Origin: Micromonospora sp. Llam0
GTDB taxonomy: Bacteria > Actinomycetota > Actinomycetes > Mycobacteriales > Micromonosporaceae
NCBI RefSeq assembly: GCF_003751085.1
Contig: NZ_RJJY01000002.1
Location: forward strand, 868,001 to 932,000
Reading direction: 5' to 3'
Length of the DNA stretch: 64,000 nucleotides
Shown: positions 1 through 8,249 of the stretch, one piece after another
Numbering within the stretch: position 1 is the stretch's first letter
How the letters are laid out: each line of letters begins with the position of its first letter
Translations under genes and position numbers: made by a program
The notes under the pieces: generated by a model
Database searches by the model: none
Told to the model about the DNA's origin: nothing
Seen by the model: only the letters and a program-made list of their open reading frames with translations

Positions 1-166
1 CGGCGGTCTCGGCCGCGCGCTGACCCTGGCCGGGCTGCGGCATCTGGCCGCCGCCGGGCTGCACCGGGCGATGCTCTACGTCGACGAGTCGAACACCGCC
101 GCGGTACGGCTCTACACCCGGCTCGGCTTCCTGCGCTGGTCCACCGACGTCAACTACAAGCGGTAG
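1..166 (+). CDS. mshD: Mycothiol synthase, C-terminal end (partial)
   Basis: Only the last 54 codons are present, running from the left edge to the TAG at 164-166. They read as the end of a GNAT acetyltransferase: a [15 protein letters not shown] acetyl-CoA loop/helix, the [15 protein letters not shown] strand-helix, then a terminal STDVNYKR. The SNxxAxxLYxxLGF block and a TDVxY(R/K) ending are typical of MshD, which acetylates Cys-GlcN-Ins to complete mycothiol. Linkage to pst genes also fits: in mycobacteria mshD lies beside the pstB homologue phoT. The rest of the gene is outside the window, so the call rests on the tail and the neighbourhood. Confidence 0.75.
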   Translation, partial: GGLGRALTLAGLRHLAAAGLHRAMLYVDESNTAAVRLYTRLGFLRWSTDVNYKR

Positions 167-277
167 CGACGCGATCGCTAAGGGCTCGCATCACTGATGC
201 GGCGACAGGGATCGACTAGAGGCGACACACGTCGCAGATGGTCGGATATAAACCAAAGATCACCCGCAGCGCCGCCA

Positions 278-354
278 GTTCACTTAACGGACATCTGCCC
301 ACGGGCCACTGGCAAACTCACCGGGCTTTTCTGTTCATCCATCGTTCATTTGCG
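278..354 (+). promoter_or_regulatory. PHO box(es) upstream of pstB
   Basis: Two adjacent 11-mers, GTTCATCCATC (333-343) and GTTCATTTGCG (344-354), match the direct-repeat unit bound by actinobacterial PhoP (GTTCA at 11-bp spacing). A weaker unit, GTTCACTTAAC, lies at 278-288 and is followed by a degenerate 11-mer. A TAGCCT hexamer at 382-387 could be a -10. The pstB start is at 604, which leaves a 5' leader of about 200 nt. PhoP control of pstB is inferred from the motif. Confidence 0.7.
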
Positions 355-603
355 TCCGGGTCGACGGCTACCTGCCCCTTCTAGCCTTGACTGTCAGGCT
401 GATCGGGTCTGACGCACCCCTACAGATAGGTTTCCCAGGTGAACCGCAACGGGCTCACGCGGCGCGCCCGCTACTGCTCGGCGTCGTGCTGCTGATGACT
501 CGGTGGCTGTCGTGGTCCGCAAGAGATTCCAGAACCGTGGTAGGCGTACCTCGATGACAGTCCCCTCCGCTACCCCTGTCAGGAAGACACCGAGGAGAGG
601 AAC

Positions 604-1479
604 ATGACCTCCACCACCTCCAACCGGCCGTCGGTGAGCATCAACACAACCGGGATCGGCACCCAGCGCACCGGTAACGAGCAACCAGGACGTCCGGATG
701 CCGGGCCCGTCATGGAGCTCGACGACGTCAGCGTCTACTACGACGCGTACCAGGCTGTCCGCAGCACGAACATGAAGATCGAGCAGAACAAGATCACGGC
801 GATGATCGGCCCGTCGGGCTGCGGCAAGTCGACGATCCTCCGGTCGCTCAACCGGATGAACGATCTGATTCCCGGCGCCCGAGTCACCGGAATGGTCAAG
901 TACCACGGACAGGACCTCTACGCCAAGGAGGTCGATCCAATCGAGGTGCGACGCCGGATCGGCATGGTGTTCCAGAAGCCGAACCCCTTCCCCAAGTCGA
1001 TCTACGACAACGTGGCATACGGACCTCGGGTCACCGGCATGAAGGTCAGCAACATGAACGACCTGGTCGAGGAGGCGCTGCGAGGTGCCGCCCTGTGGGA
1101 CGAGGTCAAGGACAAGCTCAAGTCGAGTGGCCTGTCGCTGTCCGGTGGCCAGCAGCAGCGGCTCTGCATCGCCCGGACGATCGCCGTCAGGCCGGACGTC
1201 ATCCTGATGGACGAACCCTGCTCGGCTTTGGACCCGATCGCGACCAACAAGATCGAAGACCTGATGCACGAGTTGTCGGACCAGTACACGATCGTGATCG
1301 TCACCCACAACATGCAGCAGGCGGCTCGGGTAAGCCACTACACCGCCTTCTTCACCGCGGAGGTGGACGAGGATCAGGAGCGGCATGGCCAGCTGGTCGA
1401 GTTCGACGACACCAACAAGCTGTTCACCAACCCGAGTGACAAGCGGACCGAGGACTACATCACTGGCCGGTTCGGCTGA
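604..1479 (+). CDS. pstB: Phosphate ABC transporter ATP-binding protein PstB
   Basis: This is the ATPase that powers high-affinity phosphate import with PstS, PstC and PstA. The 291-aa product has Walker [10 protein letters not shown] at about 69-77, a Q-loop in [12 protein letters not shown], the signature [13 protein letters not shown], and Walker B VILMDEP followed by a switch His (VTHN). It ends in the PstB-typical [10 protein letters not shown]. The roughly 35-aa N-terminal extension is low-complexity. The ATG is preceded by GAGGAGAGG, a strong ribosome-binding site. Unusually, pstB is not last in pstSCAB. It faces pstA convergently and has its own PHO box, so its dosage could be set separately from the other subunits. 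Confidence 0.96.
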   Translation: MTSTTSNRPSVSINTTGIGTQRTGNEQPGRPDAGPVMELDDVSVYYDAYQAVRSTNMKIEQNKITAMIGPSGCGKSTILRSLNRMNDLIPGARVTGMVKYHGQDLYAKEVDPIEVRRRIGMVFQKPNPFPKSIYDNVAYGPRVTGMKVSNMNDLVEEALRGAALWDEVKDKLKSSGLSLSGGQQQRLCIARTIAVRPDVILMDEPCSALDPIATNKIEDLMHELSDQYTIVIVTHNMQQAARVSHYTAFFTAEVDEDQERHGQLVEFDDTNKLFTNPSDKRTEDYITGRFG

Positions 1480-1495
1480 CGACGCAGGACCAAGC

Positions 1496-1543
1496 AGAGG
1501 CGGCCCGGGGAACTCCGAATTCGGAGTTCCCCGGGCCGCCTCT
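1496..1543. terminator. Bidirectional terminator between pstB and pstA
   Basis: A perfect 24-bp inverted repeat with no loop: left arm 1496-1519, right arm 1520-1543, centred on GAATTC. It lies between the convergent ends of pstB (1479) and pstA (1641). The stem is very stable and works in either orientation, but no U-tract follows it. Confidence 0.8.
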
Positions 1544-1640
1544 ACTGCTACAGGCCTGGTAGAAACGACGACTAATGAGGTCTGAAGAATCTCTCCCACC
1601 ACAGTGCTGACAACCCATCATCAGCAGACACGACCGGCCC

Positions 1641-2579
1641 TTACCACTTCTTTTGGTATCGGTTGCGCAGCCAGATGGCGACAGAATTCATCAGCAGCAG
1701 CATGATGAGCATGACGATGACGCCGGCCGCAGCAAGCGGAATCATTCCTTCTTGTGCCCGACGCGCGTAGTTGTAGATCAGCACCGGAAGGGCAGTGTAC
1801 TGACCTTCAAAGATCGAGGGGTTGAAGCGGATGAATGTCGCCGCACCCAACAGCAGCAAGGGTGCCGCTTCGCCGATGGCGCGTGAGATCGCAAGGATGA
1901 CCCCGGTGAGGATGCCAGGGGATGCTGTTGGCAACACCTGACGCCATGTCGTCTGCCATGGAGTCGCACCAAGGGCGAGTGAGCCGTCGCGAATCGATGG
2001 GGGAACAGCCCGGATCGCTTCCCGGGAAGCAATGATCACGGTTGGCAGGACGAGAAGGGTCAGCGCGACAGCACCGGCAAAAAGGATAAAACCGATACCG
2101 ATCGGCCCGCGTACCACAAAGGCAAGGACTAGGATACCGTAGATGATCGCCGGGATGGCCGCGAGATTCTGAATATTGATATCGATGATCTTGTTGTACC
2201 AGCGACGGCTGTTCGCGTACTCCTCCAGGTAGATCGCCGACGCCACCCCGAGAGGCACCACCATGACCGCCAGCAATCCCATGAGATAGAGAGTACCGAT
2301 AATGGCCTGCTTGAATCCGGCACGTTCCGGGTTCGCCGAGGTGGATTTGGTGACGATATCAAATCCGAGCCGCGGCAGGCCTTTGTTGAATGCGTCGATC
2401 AGGATGGCAGCCAGACCGATCAGGGCAATGCTTACGGTGACGAGGAGCACGCCTTGAAAGATGCGATTGCGCAGGTTGTGGCCACCGGACTGCCGGGACA
2501 GGCCCGCCAGTGTGGCATTCCGCGCACCTTTTGCGGCGAATCGCGTCCGGCCACTGGTGCGCTGCAAGTCGTAGCTCAT
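1641..2579 (-). CDS. pstA: Phosphate ABC transporter permease PstA
   Basis: Inner-membrane permease subunit, 312 aa, with several hydrophobic segments. The binding-protein-dependent transport (BPD) motif is visible in REAIRAVPPSIRDGSLALGATPWQT, followed by ISRAIGEAAPLLLLGAAT, where the EAA-type loop contacts PstB. The start overlaps the pstC stop by 4 bp (ATGA at 2576-2579), so the two permeases are translationally coupled. The gene ends about 100 bp from the shared terminator with pstB. There is no sign of damage. Confidence 0.95.
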   Translation of the reverse strand: MSYDLQRTSGRTRFAAKGARNATLAGLSRQSGGHNLRNRIFQGVLLVTVSIALIGLAAILIDAFNKGLPRLGFDIVTKSTSANPERAGFKQAIIGTLYLMGLLAVMVVPLGVASAIYLEEYANSRRWYNKIIDINIQNLAAIPAIIYGILVLAFVVRGPIGIGFILFAGAVALTLLVLPTVIIASREAIRAVPPSIRDGSLALGATPWQTTWRQVLPTASPGILTGVILAISRAIGEAAPLLLLGAATFIRFNPSIFEGQYTALPVLIYNYARRAQEGMIPLAAAGVIVMLIMLLLMNSVAIWLRNRYQKKW

Positions 2580-3532
2580 TCGTACACCTCACGGAACTTG
2601 CGCACCAGACGGATGCTGATCAAGTTCATTATCAGCGTCATGACGAACAGGAGCGTTCCCACCGCAAAGAGCGTGTCGTACTGGGTGGTCCCGGTAGCGA
2701 CGTCGCCGCTTGCCGTGACCCCGATGTAGGCGGTCATCGCCTGGATGCTCTCTACCGGGTTGAGGCTCATGTTGGGGTTGTTGCCGGCGACCATGAGAAC
2801 GATCATCGTCTCACCCAATGCCCGTGAGATTCCCAAGATGACCGACGCGATGACTCCCGAGATCGCTGCGGGGAAGACGACTCTGGTCGCCACATGCACC
2901 TTCGCCGAACCTAGAGCGTAGGCACCCTCACGGAGACCGGCCGGCACCGCTCGCATCGCGTCCTCGGAGATCGACGTGACGATCGGAACGATCATGAGAC
3001 CGATGCACAACGAGGCAGCGCCGGCCATGAAGAATCCGGGTGGGCCGCCGAGGAAACTTCCCGGCCAGATGTCTTGGAGTAGCGGGGTGAGAAAGTAGAC
3101 GCCGAAGAATCCGATGGCGACAGTGGGCACACCGGCCAGCACCTCGAGCACCGGCTTGACCACTTTTCGGAATCCGGGGCGGGCGTATTCGCTGAGGTAG
3201 ATCGCTGTTCCGAGGCCGATCGGGATGGCGAAGACCATGGCCCAGAGGACGACGTTTAGAGTTCCGACCACCAAGGGGACGACCCCGAAACGGTCGGACC
3301 GCGGTGCCCATTCGGTGCCGGTCAGGAAGTCTATGATCGGGACGTCACGGAAGAACCCGATGGTCGGCCCCACCAGGGCGACGACGATCCCAGTCGTGGT
3401 GATCACTGAGATGGCCGCCGCGACGGCGAGGAGGGCCTTGATGGCCTTCTCGCCGTAACGTTTGCTGGACGCCTCAAGGCGGCGGGCACGGGTGCCCGCC
3501 GCATCGAAGGCTGTCATCTGACGGTCAGTCAT
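2576..3532 (-). CDS. pstC: Phosphate ABC transporter permease PstC
   Basis: Second permease subunit, 318 aa. A basic N-terminal segment (about residues 1-30) precedes the first membrane helix (LLAVAAAISVITTTGIVVALV). The transport signature is in SEDAMRAVPAGLREGAYALG, followed by ISRALGETMIVLMVAGN. It lies 24 bp downstream of the pstS stop and overlaps pstA by 4 bp. It therefore belongs to a pstSCA operon driven by the PHO box at 4622-4648. Confidence 0.95.
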   Translation of the reverse strand: MTDRQMTAFDAAGTRARRLEASSKRYGEKAIKALLAVAAAISVITTTGIVVALVGPTIGFFRDVPIIDFLTGTEWAPRSDRFGVVPLVVGTLNVVLWAMVFAIPIGLGTAIYLSEYARPGFRKVVKPVLEVLAGVPTVAIGFFGVYFLTPLLQDIWPGSFLGGPPGFFMAGAASLCIGLMIVPIVTSISEDAMRAVPAGLREGAYALGSAKVHVATRVVFPAAISGVIASVILGISRALGETMIVLMVAGNNPNMSLNPVESIQAMTAYIGVTASGDVATGTTQYDTLFAVGTLLFVMTLIMNLISIRLVRKFREVYE

Positions 3533-3556
3533 GACAGACGAAGTCTCTCTACGTCG

Positions 3557-4528
3557 TTACTTGCCTAGGTCCGCGACACGCTTCTTCGACTCCTCGACCT
3601 GCGCATCGTTGAGCGGGATGAAGATGGCCTCGGTGGTGATGTCCTCCTGGTTCTCCAGGTAGAACTCGAAGAACGCGACCACCTCGGGACGCTGCACGGC
3701 ATCCGCGGTGGCGTACCAGAACAACGGCCGTCCCAGCGGGTTGTAGGCGCCCTCGATCACGTTGTCCAACGTGGCGGCCACGCACTCGCCCGTGGCAGGG
3801 TCCTGGACTTCCAGGGCCCGGACCTTGCCGCCCGCCTCCTGCACGTACGAGAACGGAACGAAGGCCATTGCCCACGGGTCGCCGGAGACGCCGTTGACCG
3901 CAGCGTTGTCGTCCTCACCGATGTCGTTGTACCCCGTGGTGATCCGGCCCTCTTCGCCGTTGATCGCTTCGGTCCAGTAGTCGAAGGTGCCAGAGTCCTC
4001 GCCCGCCCCGTACAGGGTGATCGGCTCATCTGGAAGTTCGGTCTCCAGACCGGTCACGTCGCCCCAGCTGTCGACCGGCGAGTCGAGGTCCCAGATCTGC
4101 TTGAGCGAGTCGACGGTGATGCACTGCAGCGGGTTGTCCGGGTGGACCACCGCACCGAGCGCGTCGTTGGCGACCTGAACCTCCGCGTAGGCGACGTCGT
4201 TCGCCGCGCAGGCTTCGACCTCCGACTCCTTGATCGCACGGGAGGCACCGGTCATGTCGAGCTCACCGTTGCAGAACTTCTCGAACCCGCCGCTGGTGCC
4301 CGAGGTGCCCACCGGCACCGACACGCCCGGGTTGGCGTCCTCGAAGGCCTCCGCGGCCGTCTCGCTCAGCGGCGCGACGGTGCTGGAGCCGTCGAACACG
4401 ATGGTGCCCGACAGCCCGGAAGAGTCGCTGCCGGTGGTGTCGCTATCACCGCTGCCGCACGCCGCGGCGGCCAAGGCCAGCGCGAGCGCGGCCGAGGTCA
4501 GGCCGATGCTTCGCATTCTCCTGGTCAC
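3557..4528 (-). CDS. pstS: Phosphate-binding lipoprotein PstS
   Basis: Extracytoplasmic phosphate receptor, 323 aa. The GTG start at 4528 is preferred over ATG 4516: AGGAG lies 9 nt before the GTG but would nearly touch the ATG. An RRMR n-region and a hydrophobic stretch (LTSAALALALAAAAC) give a lipoprotein signal, with lipidation likely at the Cys near residue 24. A Ser/Gly/Thr/Asp-rich linker follows, then the PBP fold with phosphate-contact motifs FDGSSTVAPL and GTSGTSGGFEKF. A small hairpin (about 4564-4584) sits in the 5' leader. Confidence 0.95.
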   Translation of the reverse strand: MTRRMRSIGLTSAALALALAAAACGSGDSDTTGSDSSGLSGTIVFDGSSTVAPLSETAAEAFEDANPGVSVPVGTSGTSGGFEKFCNGELDMTGASRAIKESEVEACAANDVAYAEVQVANDALGAVVHPDNPLQCITVDSLKQIWDLDSPVDSWGDVTGLETELPDEPITLYGAGEDSGTFDYWTEAINGEEGRITTGYNDIGEDDNAAVNGVSGDPWAMAFVPFSYVQEAGGKVRALEVQDPATGECVAATLDNVIEGAYNPLGRPLFWYATADAVQRPEVVAFFEFYLENQEDITTEAIFIPLNDAQVEESKKRVADLGK

Positions 4529-4621
4529 GTCTGCCTACTCCTAGATTGCTTCAGGGGTCACGGCGTCGCCGCCAATCGGCGACGACGCAACTCATGAAAG
4601 GCGCTCGACATGAGTCCACGC

Positions 4622-4648
4622 CGAACCGAAGGTGAACGGATGTTGAAC
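4622..4648 (-). promoter_or_regulatory. Triple PHO box upstream of pstS
   Basis: On the minus strand three units recur at exactly 11-bp spacing: GTTCAACATCC, GTTCACCTTCG and a third beginning GTTCG. On the plus strand they appear as TGAAC at 4644 and 4633 and CGAAC at 4622. They point toward pstS, whose start is about 95 bp downstream. This is the clearest PhoP-type operator in the window. Confidence 0.8.
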
Positions 4649-4764
4649 GATGACGTAGACCTCAGCGCAGGTCACGAGTCAATAACGGTACGGCCGGCCG
4701 TGCGCCGTTACCAAGTGTTCACATTTGGGCAGATGGGCACGAACGGCCACCCTTCGCTCAGCCA

Positions 4765-4792
4765 GGCTAGCGGCAACGCCGCTCGGTTAGGG
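4765..4792 (+). repeat. IS left inverted repeat
   Basis: Begins GGCTAGCGGCAACGCCGCTC and ends GGTTAGGG. It matches the reverse complement of 6120-6147 at 25 of 28 positions. Confidence 0.8.
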
Positions 4793-4796
4793 CGTT

Positions 4797-6125
4797 GTGG
4801 CGGCTGTCAAGGGCGTGTCGCTCGGGCAAACGGAAGCGGAGTTCCGGATGGTCGACGAGATCCTCGCCGCGACCCGTCGTACCCAGCAAAGGATCCGGCT
4901 GCTCCCGGCCCGGGTGACGGTGTACCTGGTCCTGGCGGGTTGCCTGTTCGCCGAACTCGGCTACCCGCAGGTGTGGCGGAAACTGACCGCCGGTCTGACC
5001 GGGCTGGACCTGGCCGCCCCGTCCTCGGGCACGCTACGGGAAGCCAGGCGGCGACTCGGGTCCGCGCCGCTACAGGCGTTGTTCGACCCGCTGCGTGGCC
5101 CGGCCGTGACCACGGCGAAACACGCCGTGCGATGGCGGGGTCTGCTGCTGACCGCGATCGACGGGACCACGATGTCCGTCGCCGACGCCGGGAAGGTCCG
5201 GACCCGCTACCGCAAACAACGGGGTAACCACGGCGGCGCCGGCTACCCGGCACTACGGCTCAGTGTCCTGCTGACCTGCGGTACCCGCTCGATCATCGAC
5301 GCCGCGTTCGACCCGATCAGCACCGGCGAACTCGACCAGGCCCGCACCCTGGCCCGTAGCCTACGGGCCGGGATGCTGTTGCCGGCCGACCGTAACCACG
5401 CCGCCGCCGACCTCATCGCCACCCTCGTCGCGACCAGGGCCGACCTGCTGATCCGCTGCAAGAACGGCCGCCGCCTGCCCGTGATCACCCGTTACCGCGA
5501 CGGGTCCTGGCTATCGACCATCGGCACTGTACGCGTGCGGGTCATCGACGCCCAGATCAGCGTCACCACCAGCGACGGCACCCACACCAGCGGCTACCGG
5601 CTGGTCACCACCCTGCTCGACGCGCACCGCTACCCCGCCGGCGACCTGATCCGGCTGTATCACCGCAGGTGGGAGATCGAAACCGCCTACCTGGAGATCA
5701 AATCCAGCATCCTCGGCGGTCGGGTCCTGCGCGCCCGTACCCCCGACGGCATCGACCAGGAGATCTACGCCCTACTCACCGTCTATCAGGTACTGCGCAC
5801 CGCCATGACCGACGCCACCGACAGCCAGCCCGCCACCAGCCCCGACCGGGCCAGCTTCACCACCGCCCTGAACGCCGCCCGCGACCAGATCACCAACGCC
5901 GCCGGCGTCCTCGCCGACACCGTCATCGACCTGGTCGGCGCCATCGGCCGCGCGGTCCTGGCCCACCTGCTACCCGACCGCCGGATCCGGGTGAAGACCC
6001 GGATGATCAAACGCTCGAACTCCAAGTACCAGGCTCGCGGACCCAGCATAGACCGGCGCAGCTACAAAGCGACTATAGCAGTCGATATCATCACAAACCA
6101 TTGCGAAGCATCCGCCGGACCTTAA
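4797..6125 (+). CDS. IS4-family DDE transposase
   Basis: The 442-aa product has an IS4-type N-terminal domain (LLPARVTVYLVLAGCLFAEL, about 38-57) and a DDE core. The first Asp is in LLTAIDGTTMSVAD. The second is plausibly in LLPADRNH. The glutamate lies in the diagnostic YHRRWEIETAYLEIKSS (Y-x2-R-x3-E-x6-K). The GTG start at 4797 sits just inside the left repeat, and no good ribosome-binding site precedes it, so the true start could be the internal MVDEIL. The stop falls within the right repeat. No frameshift is apparent. Confidence 0.92.
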   Translation: MAAVKGVSLGQTEAEFRMVDEILAATRRTQQRIRLLPARVTVYLVLAGCLFAELGYPQVWRKLTAGLTGLDLAAPSSGTLREARRRLGSAPLQALFDPLRGPAVTTAKHAVRWRGLLLTAIDGTTMSVADAGKVRTRYRKQRGNHGGAGYPALRLSVLLTCGTRSIIDAAFDPISTGELDQARTLARSLRAGMLLPADRNHAAADLIATLVATRADLLIRCKNGRRLPVITRYRDGSWLSTIGTVRVRVIDAQISVTTSDGTHTSGYRLVTTLLDAHRYPAGDLIRLYHRRWEIETAYLEIKSSILGGRVLRARTPDGIDQEIYALLTVYQVLRTAMTDATDSQPATSPDRASFTTALNAARDQITNAAGVLADTVIDLVGAIGRAVLAHLLPDRRIRVKTRMIKRSNSKYQARGPSIDRRSYKATIAVDIITNHCEASAGP

Positions 6126-6147
6126 CCGAGCGGCGTTGAGGCTAGCC
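6120..6147 (-). repeat. IS right inverted repeat
   Basis: On the minus strand it begins GGCTAGCCTCAACGCCGCTC and ends GGTTAAGG. It pairs with 4765-4792. Bases beyond 6148 are chromosomal. Confidence 0.8.
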
Positions 6148-6300
6148 GGGGAGCAGTCAGTCGCCTGCAGTTGACCAGGTTGTACCGCTGGGCCCAACCA
6201 CCCTCGACCAGCTGACCCGCCGCCCACCACCACGGCGCTGCCGCCACCGGCCACGCCGACCCCACAGTCACGATGACCCACGAGACTTGGGACTACTTAC

Positions 6301-6333
6301 GTTCAACCTGCGTTCACCCTTGAGTTCTCAAGC
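6301..6333 (+). promoter_or_regulatory. PHO box upstream of the pstB relic and OmpR-type regulator
   Basis: GTTCAACCTGC (6301-6311) and GTTCACCCTTG (6312-6322) are followed by AGTTCTCAAGC (6323-6333). These are three units at 11-bp spacing on the plus strand, two of them with perfect GTTCA. They would drive transcription toward the relic at 6394 and the regulator at 6611. PhoP binding is inferred. Confidence 0.72.
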
Positions 6334-6393
6334 GCTCACGTCAAGGGTCTGTGATGGTCGGCGGTAGTCGCCACTACACGACAGGGACGGACG

Positions 6394-6595
6394 ATGAGCG
6401 ATAGCACGACCGACCGGTCTCTATCGGCATCACCTCCGGGCTTGCCCCGCGTCTGGCGGTACACCGCGTCCTGCGCCGGAAAGACCGACGACGCAGGCGA
6501 GCACCACAACCGCCTGGTCGTGTCCGACAACACTGGACGCCTGTTCACCGCCCCAGATGACACGTAAACCGAGGACCACAGCACGGGCCGGTTCG
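6394..6595 (+). pseudogene. Internally deleted pstB relic
   Basis: An ATG at 6394 opens a 57-codon frame ending in TAA at 6565-6567. From about codon 18, and reading through that stop, the translation follows the PstB C-terminus: RVWRYTASCAGKTDD... against [15 protein letters not shown]..., then DNTGRLFTAPDDT-stop-TEDHSTGRFG against [24 protein letters not shown]. The first dozen residues (Ser/Thr-rich, MSDSTTDR) also loosely resemble the PstB start, which suggests a deletion removing the whole ATPase core. The stop replaces a Lys/Arg codon. It follows its own PHO box. It may survive only as the leader of the downstream regulator. Confidence 0.7.
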
Positions 6596-6610
6596 GTGAG
6601 GAGAAGGCCC

Positions 6611-7339
6611 GTGGTCTCCCGCACAACGGTCCGCACCAGATTCCTCCTGCTCATCATCGATCCAGACCGCGCGGCGATGGAGGCACTTGCCGAGCAGCTA
6701 CGGCATTGCCGGATCGACGTGATCTGCTCAGATGATGCCGCGGAAGCCCTCGTCCGAGCCGGCGCATTGACCCCGGACGCGGTGCTCACCGCCGCCACGG
6801 TCGCACCATTGGACGGAGCATCGATAGCGCGCGCCCTGCAACGATGCGGCGCCATCCCCACCTTGGTCGGCGTCGGTCAGGACGACGGCCATCACGCTTC
6901 CGCCGCATTGTCTGTAGGTGCACGGGCCTGCATACCCCGCCCCTACCGGCTCAAGGACATCCTGCCGCTGCTACGTGCCATATCCCCAGACACGGTGACC
7001 GACGACCGGCCGCCCCTGCACGCAGGTGCTCTCACCCTCGATTCGGCAGCCCACGCGGTCTACCTGCACGGCAGTCGGATCAGCCTGCCTCTTCGCGAGT
7101 TCCAGCTCCTTCACCTGCTGATGCTGCACGCGGGACGAGTGGTGACGCGCCATCAGATCAACCAGCTGGTCTGGGCAGGCGAAGGCGAAGGATCCAATAC
7201 CGTCAACGTCCATATCCGGAGGCTGCGCACCCGTCTCGGCGACAATCCAAAGGAACCGTTTATCATCGTCGCAGTGCGCGGCATAGGCTACCGCCTCGAT
7301 CCGCCGACGTCCCCCTCATTTGGCGACAAGAAGTACTGA
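6611..7339 (+). CDS. OmpR-family winged-helix regulator with atypical receiver
   Basis: The product is 242 aa from GTG 6611. That start is preferred because GAGGAG lies 7 nt upstream; a longer reading from 6557 would overlap the pstB relic and has no ribosome-binding site. The receiver-like domain (about 8-120) starts FLLLIIDPDRAAM, but the usual phospho-acceptor segment reads PDAVLTAATVAPLDG. There is no Asp where LLD(V/I) is normally found, so classical phosphorylation is unlikely. The C-terminal winged helix (about 140-232) has LREFQLLHLLMLHAGRVVTR and VHIRRLRTRLG. It resembles GlnR-like orphan regulators; in mycobacteria such a gene lies next to mshD. Target genes are unknown, but a PHO box precedes it. 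Confidence 0.82.
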   Translation: MVSRTTVRTRFLLLIIDPDRAAMEALAEQLRHCRIDVICSDDAAEALVRAGALTPDAVLTAATVAPLDGASIARALQRCGAIPTLVGVGQDDGHHASAALSVGARACIPRPYRLKDILPLLRAISPDTVTDDRPPLHAGALTLDSAAHAVYLHGSRISLPLREFQLLHLLMLHAGRVVTRHQINQLVWAGEGEGSNTVNVHIRRLRTRLGDNPKEPFIIVAVRGIGYRLDPPTSPSFGDKKY

Positions 7340-7361
7340 AACCGCAGCCAGGTTCATCAGA

Positions 7362-8243
7362 CTAGTGGCGGGAACCGAAAGGCACGACAAAGCTCACCGT
7401 ACCGTCGGGGTCAACCCGCAGCTCGGGTCTGACCGGCACGGCCGGATCGCGGCCGGCCGCGGCCGCGAAGACGCCGTCCAGGTCGGCGCAGCCGCCGACC
7501 TCTGCCAGGGTGACCCGGGTCGGTGGCAGCAGGCTCCACTGCCCCGCGTCGGCGCGGCCAAGGGCGGTGGACGGCGGCACCCAGACCGTGTGGTCCGCCT
7601 CACCGGAGACGTCCCGGGGGACCTGGCCGGCCGGCAGCCGCGCCACGAAGAAGTAGGTGTCGAACCGGCGCGGCTCGAACTCGGGCGTGATCCACCTGCT
7701 CCACGCCGCGAGCAGATCGGCACGCAAGGTCAGTCCGCGACGCCGTAACAGGTCTCCGAAGCTGAACGAGCGGGCCAGCAGCGCCTGCCGCTCGGCCTCC
7801 CAGTCGTCACCGGCCACATCGCCGACGACCGTGTCCCCGTCCGGACCGGCGAGCAGCACCCCGGCTTCCTCGAAGACCTCGCGGGCGGCGGCGCAGACGA
7901 CCGCCTGCGCCTCGGCCGGCGGGCACCCGAGCCGGGCGGACCACTCGGCCGGCTCCGGTCCGGCCCAACGCAGGTCCGTGCCGGCGTCGGACGGGTCGAC
8001 CCCGCCGCCGGGAAAGGCGTACACGCCGCCGAAGGCCACCGCCGCGACCCGCCGGATCAGGTACGCCTCGAACCCACTCGCGCCGGGCGGGGTCGACGGG
8101 CGCAGCAGCAGCACCGTCGCCGCCACCCGTGGCTGCACCGGGGAGCGACCTGCCGCATAGAACCGACTGGCCTGCTCGATCATCGGCTCGGGAACCGGGA
8201 ACGCCAGCGGTACGGCGACGCTCGATTTGTCGTCGATGGTCAC
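7362..8243 (-). CDS. NUDIX hydrolase
   Basis: The product is 293 aa and reads VTIDDKSSVAVPLAF from GTG 8243. This start is supported by TACCCT 6 nt upstream, giving a leaderless transcript; longer readings have no support. The NUDIX box is extended: GGVYAFPGGGVDPSD begins it, and an insertion of about 35 aa precedes AAREVFEEAGVLL, which carries the REVFEEAG metal/diphosphate helix. Large actinobacterial NUDIX proteins of this layout resemble human NUDT19-type CoA/acyl-CoA hydrolases, but the substrate here is not predictable. Divergent from the oxidoreductase at 8329. Confidence 0.85.
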   Translation of the reverse strand: MTIDDKSSVAVPLAFPVPEPMIEQASRFYAAGRSPVQPRVAATVLLLRPSTPPGASGFEAYLIRRVAAVAFGGVYAFPGGGVDPSDAGTDLRWAGPEPAEWSARLGCPPAEAQAVVCAAAREVFEEAGVLLAGPDGDTVVGDVAGDDWEAERQALLARSFSFGDLLRRRGLTLRADLLAAWSRWITPEFEPRRFDTYFFVARLPAGQVPRDVSGEADHTVWVPPSTALGRADAGQWSLLPPTRVTLAEVGGCADLDGVFAAAAGRDPAVPVRPELRVDPDGTVSFVVPFGSRH

Positions 8244-8249
8244 GCCGTG

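Larger units (their letters stand above)
4765..6147 (+). mobile_element. IS4-family insertion sequence
   Basis: The element is about 1.38 kb, bounded by imperfect 28-bp inverted repeats (4765-4792 and 6120-6147, 25 of 28 positions matching), and carries a single transposase gene. The right repeat contains the transposase stop codon. I could not find a convincing target-site duplication in the flanks. The insertion lies about 120 bp upstream of the pstS PHO box, between pstS and the pstB relic/regulator pair. The transposase frame is open and its catalytic residues are present, so it may still be active. Confidence 0.85.

Noticed and set aside
394..1602. Long open frame antisense to pstB
   Set aside because: High GC keeps the opposite frame free of stops. 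The plus strand encodes a complete, motif-perfect PstB with a good ribosome site.
4750..6165. Target-site duplication of the IS
   Set aside because: I compared about 15 bases on each side of the 28-bp ends and found only chance matches of four to six bases, not a clean 9-12 bp repeat.
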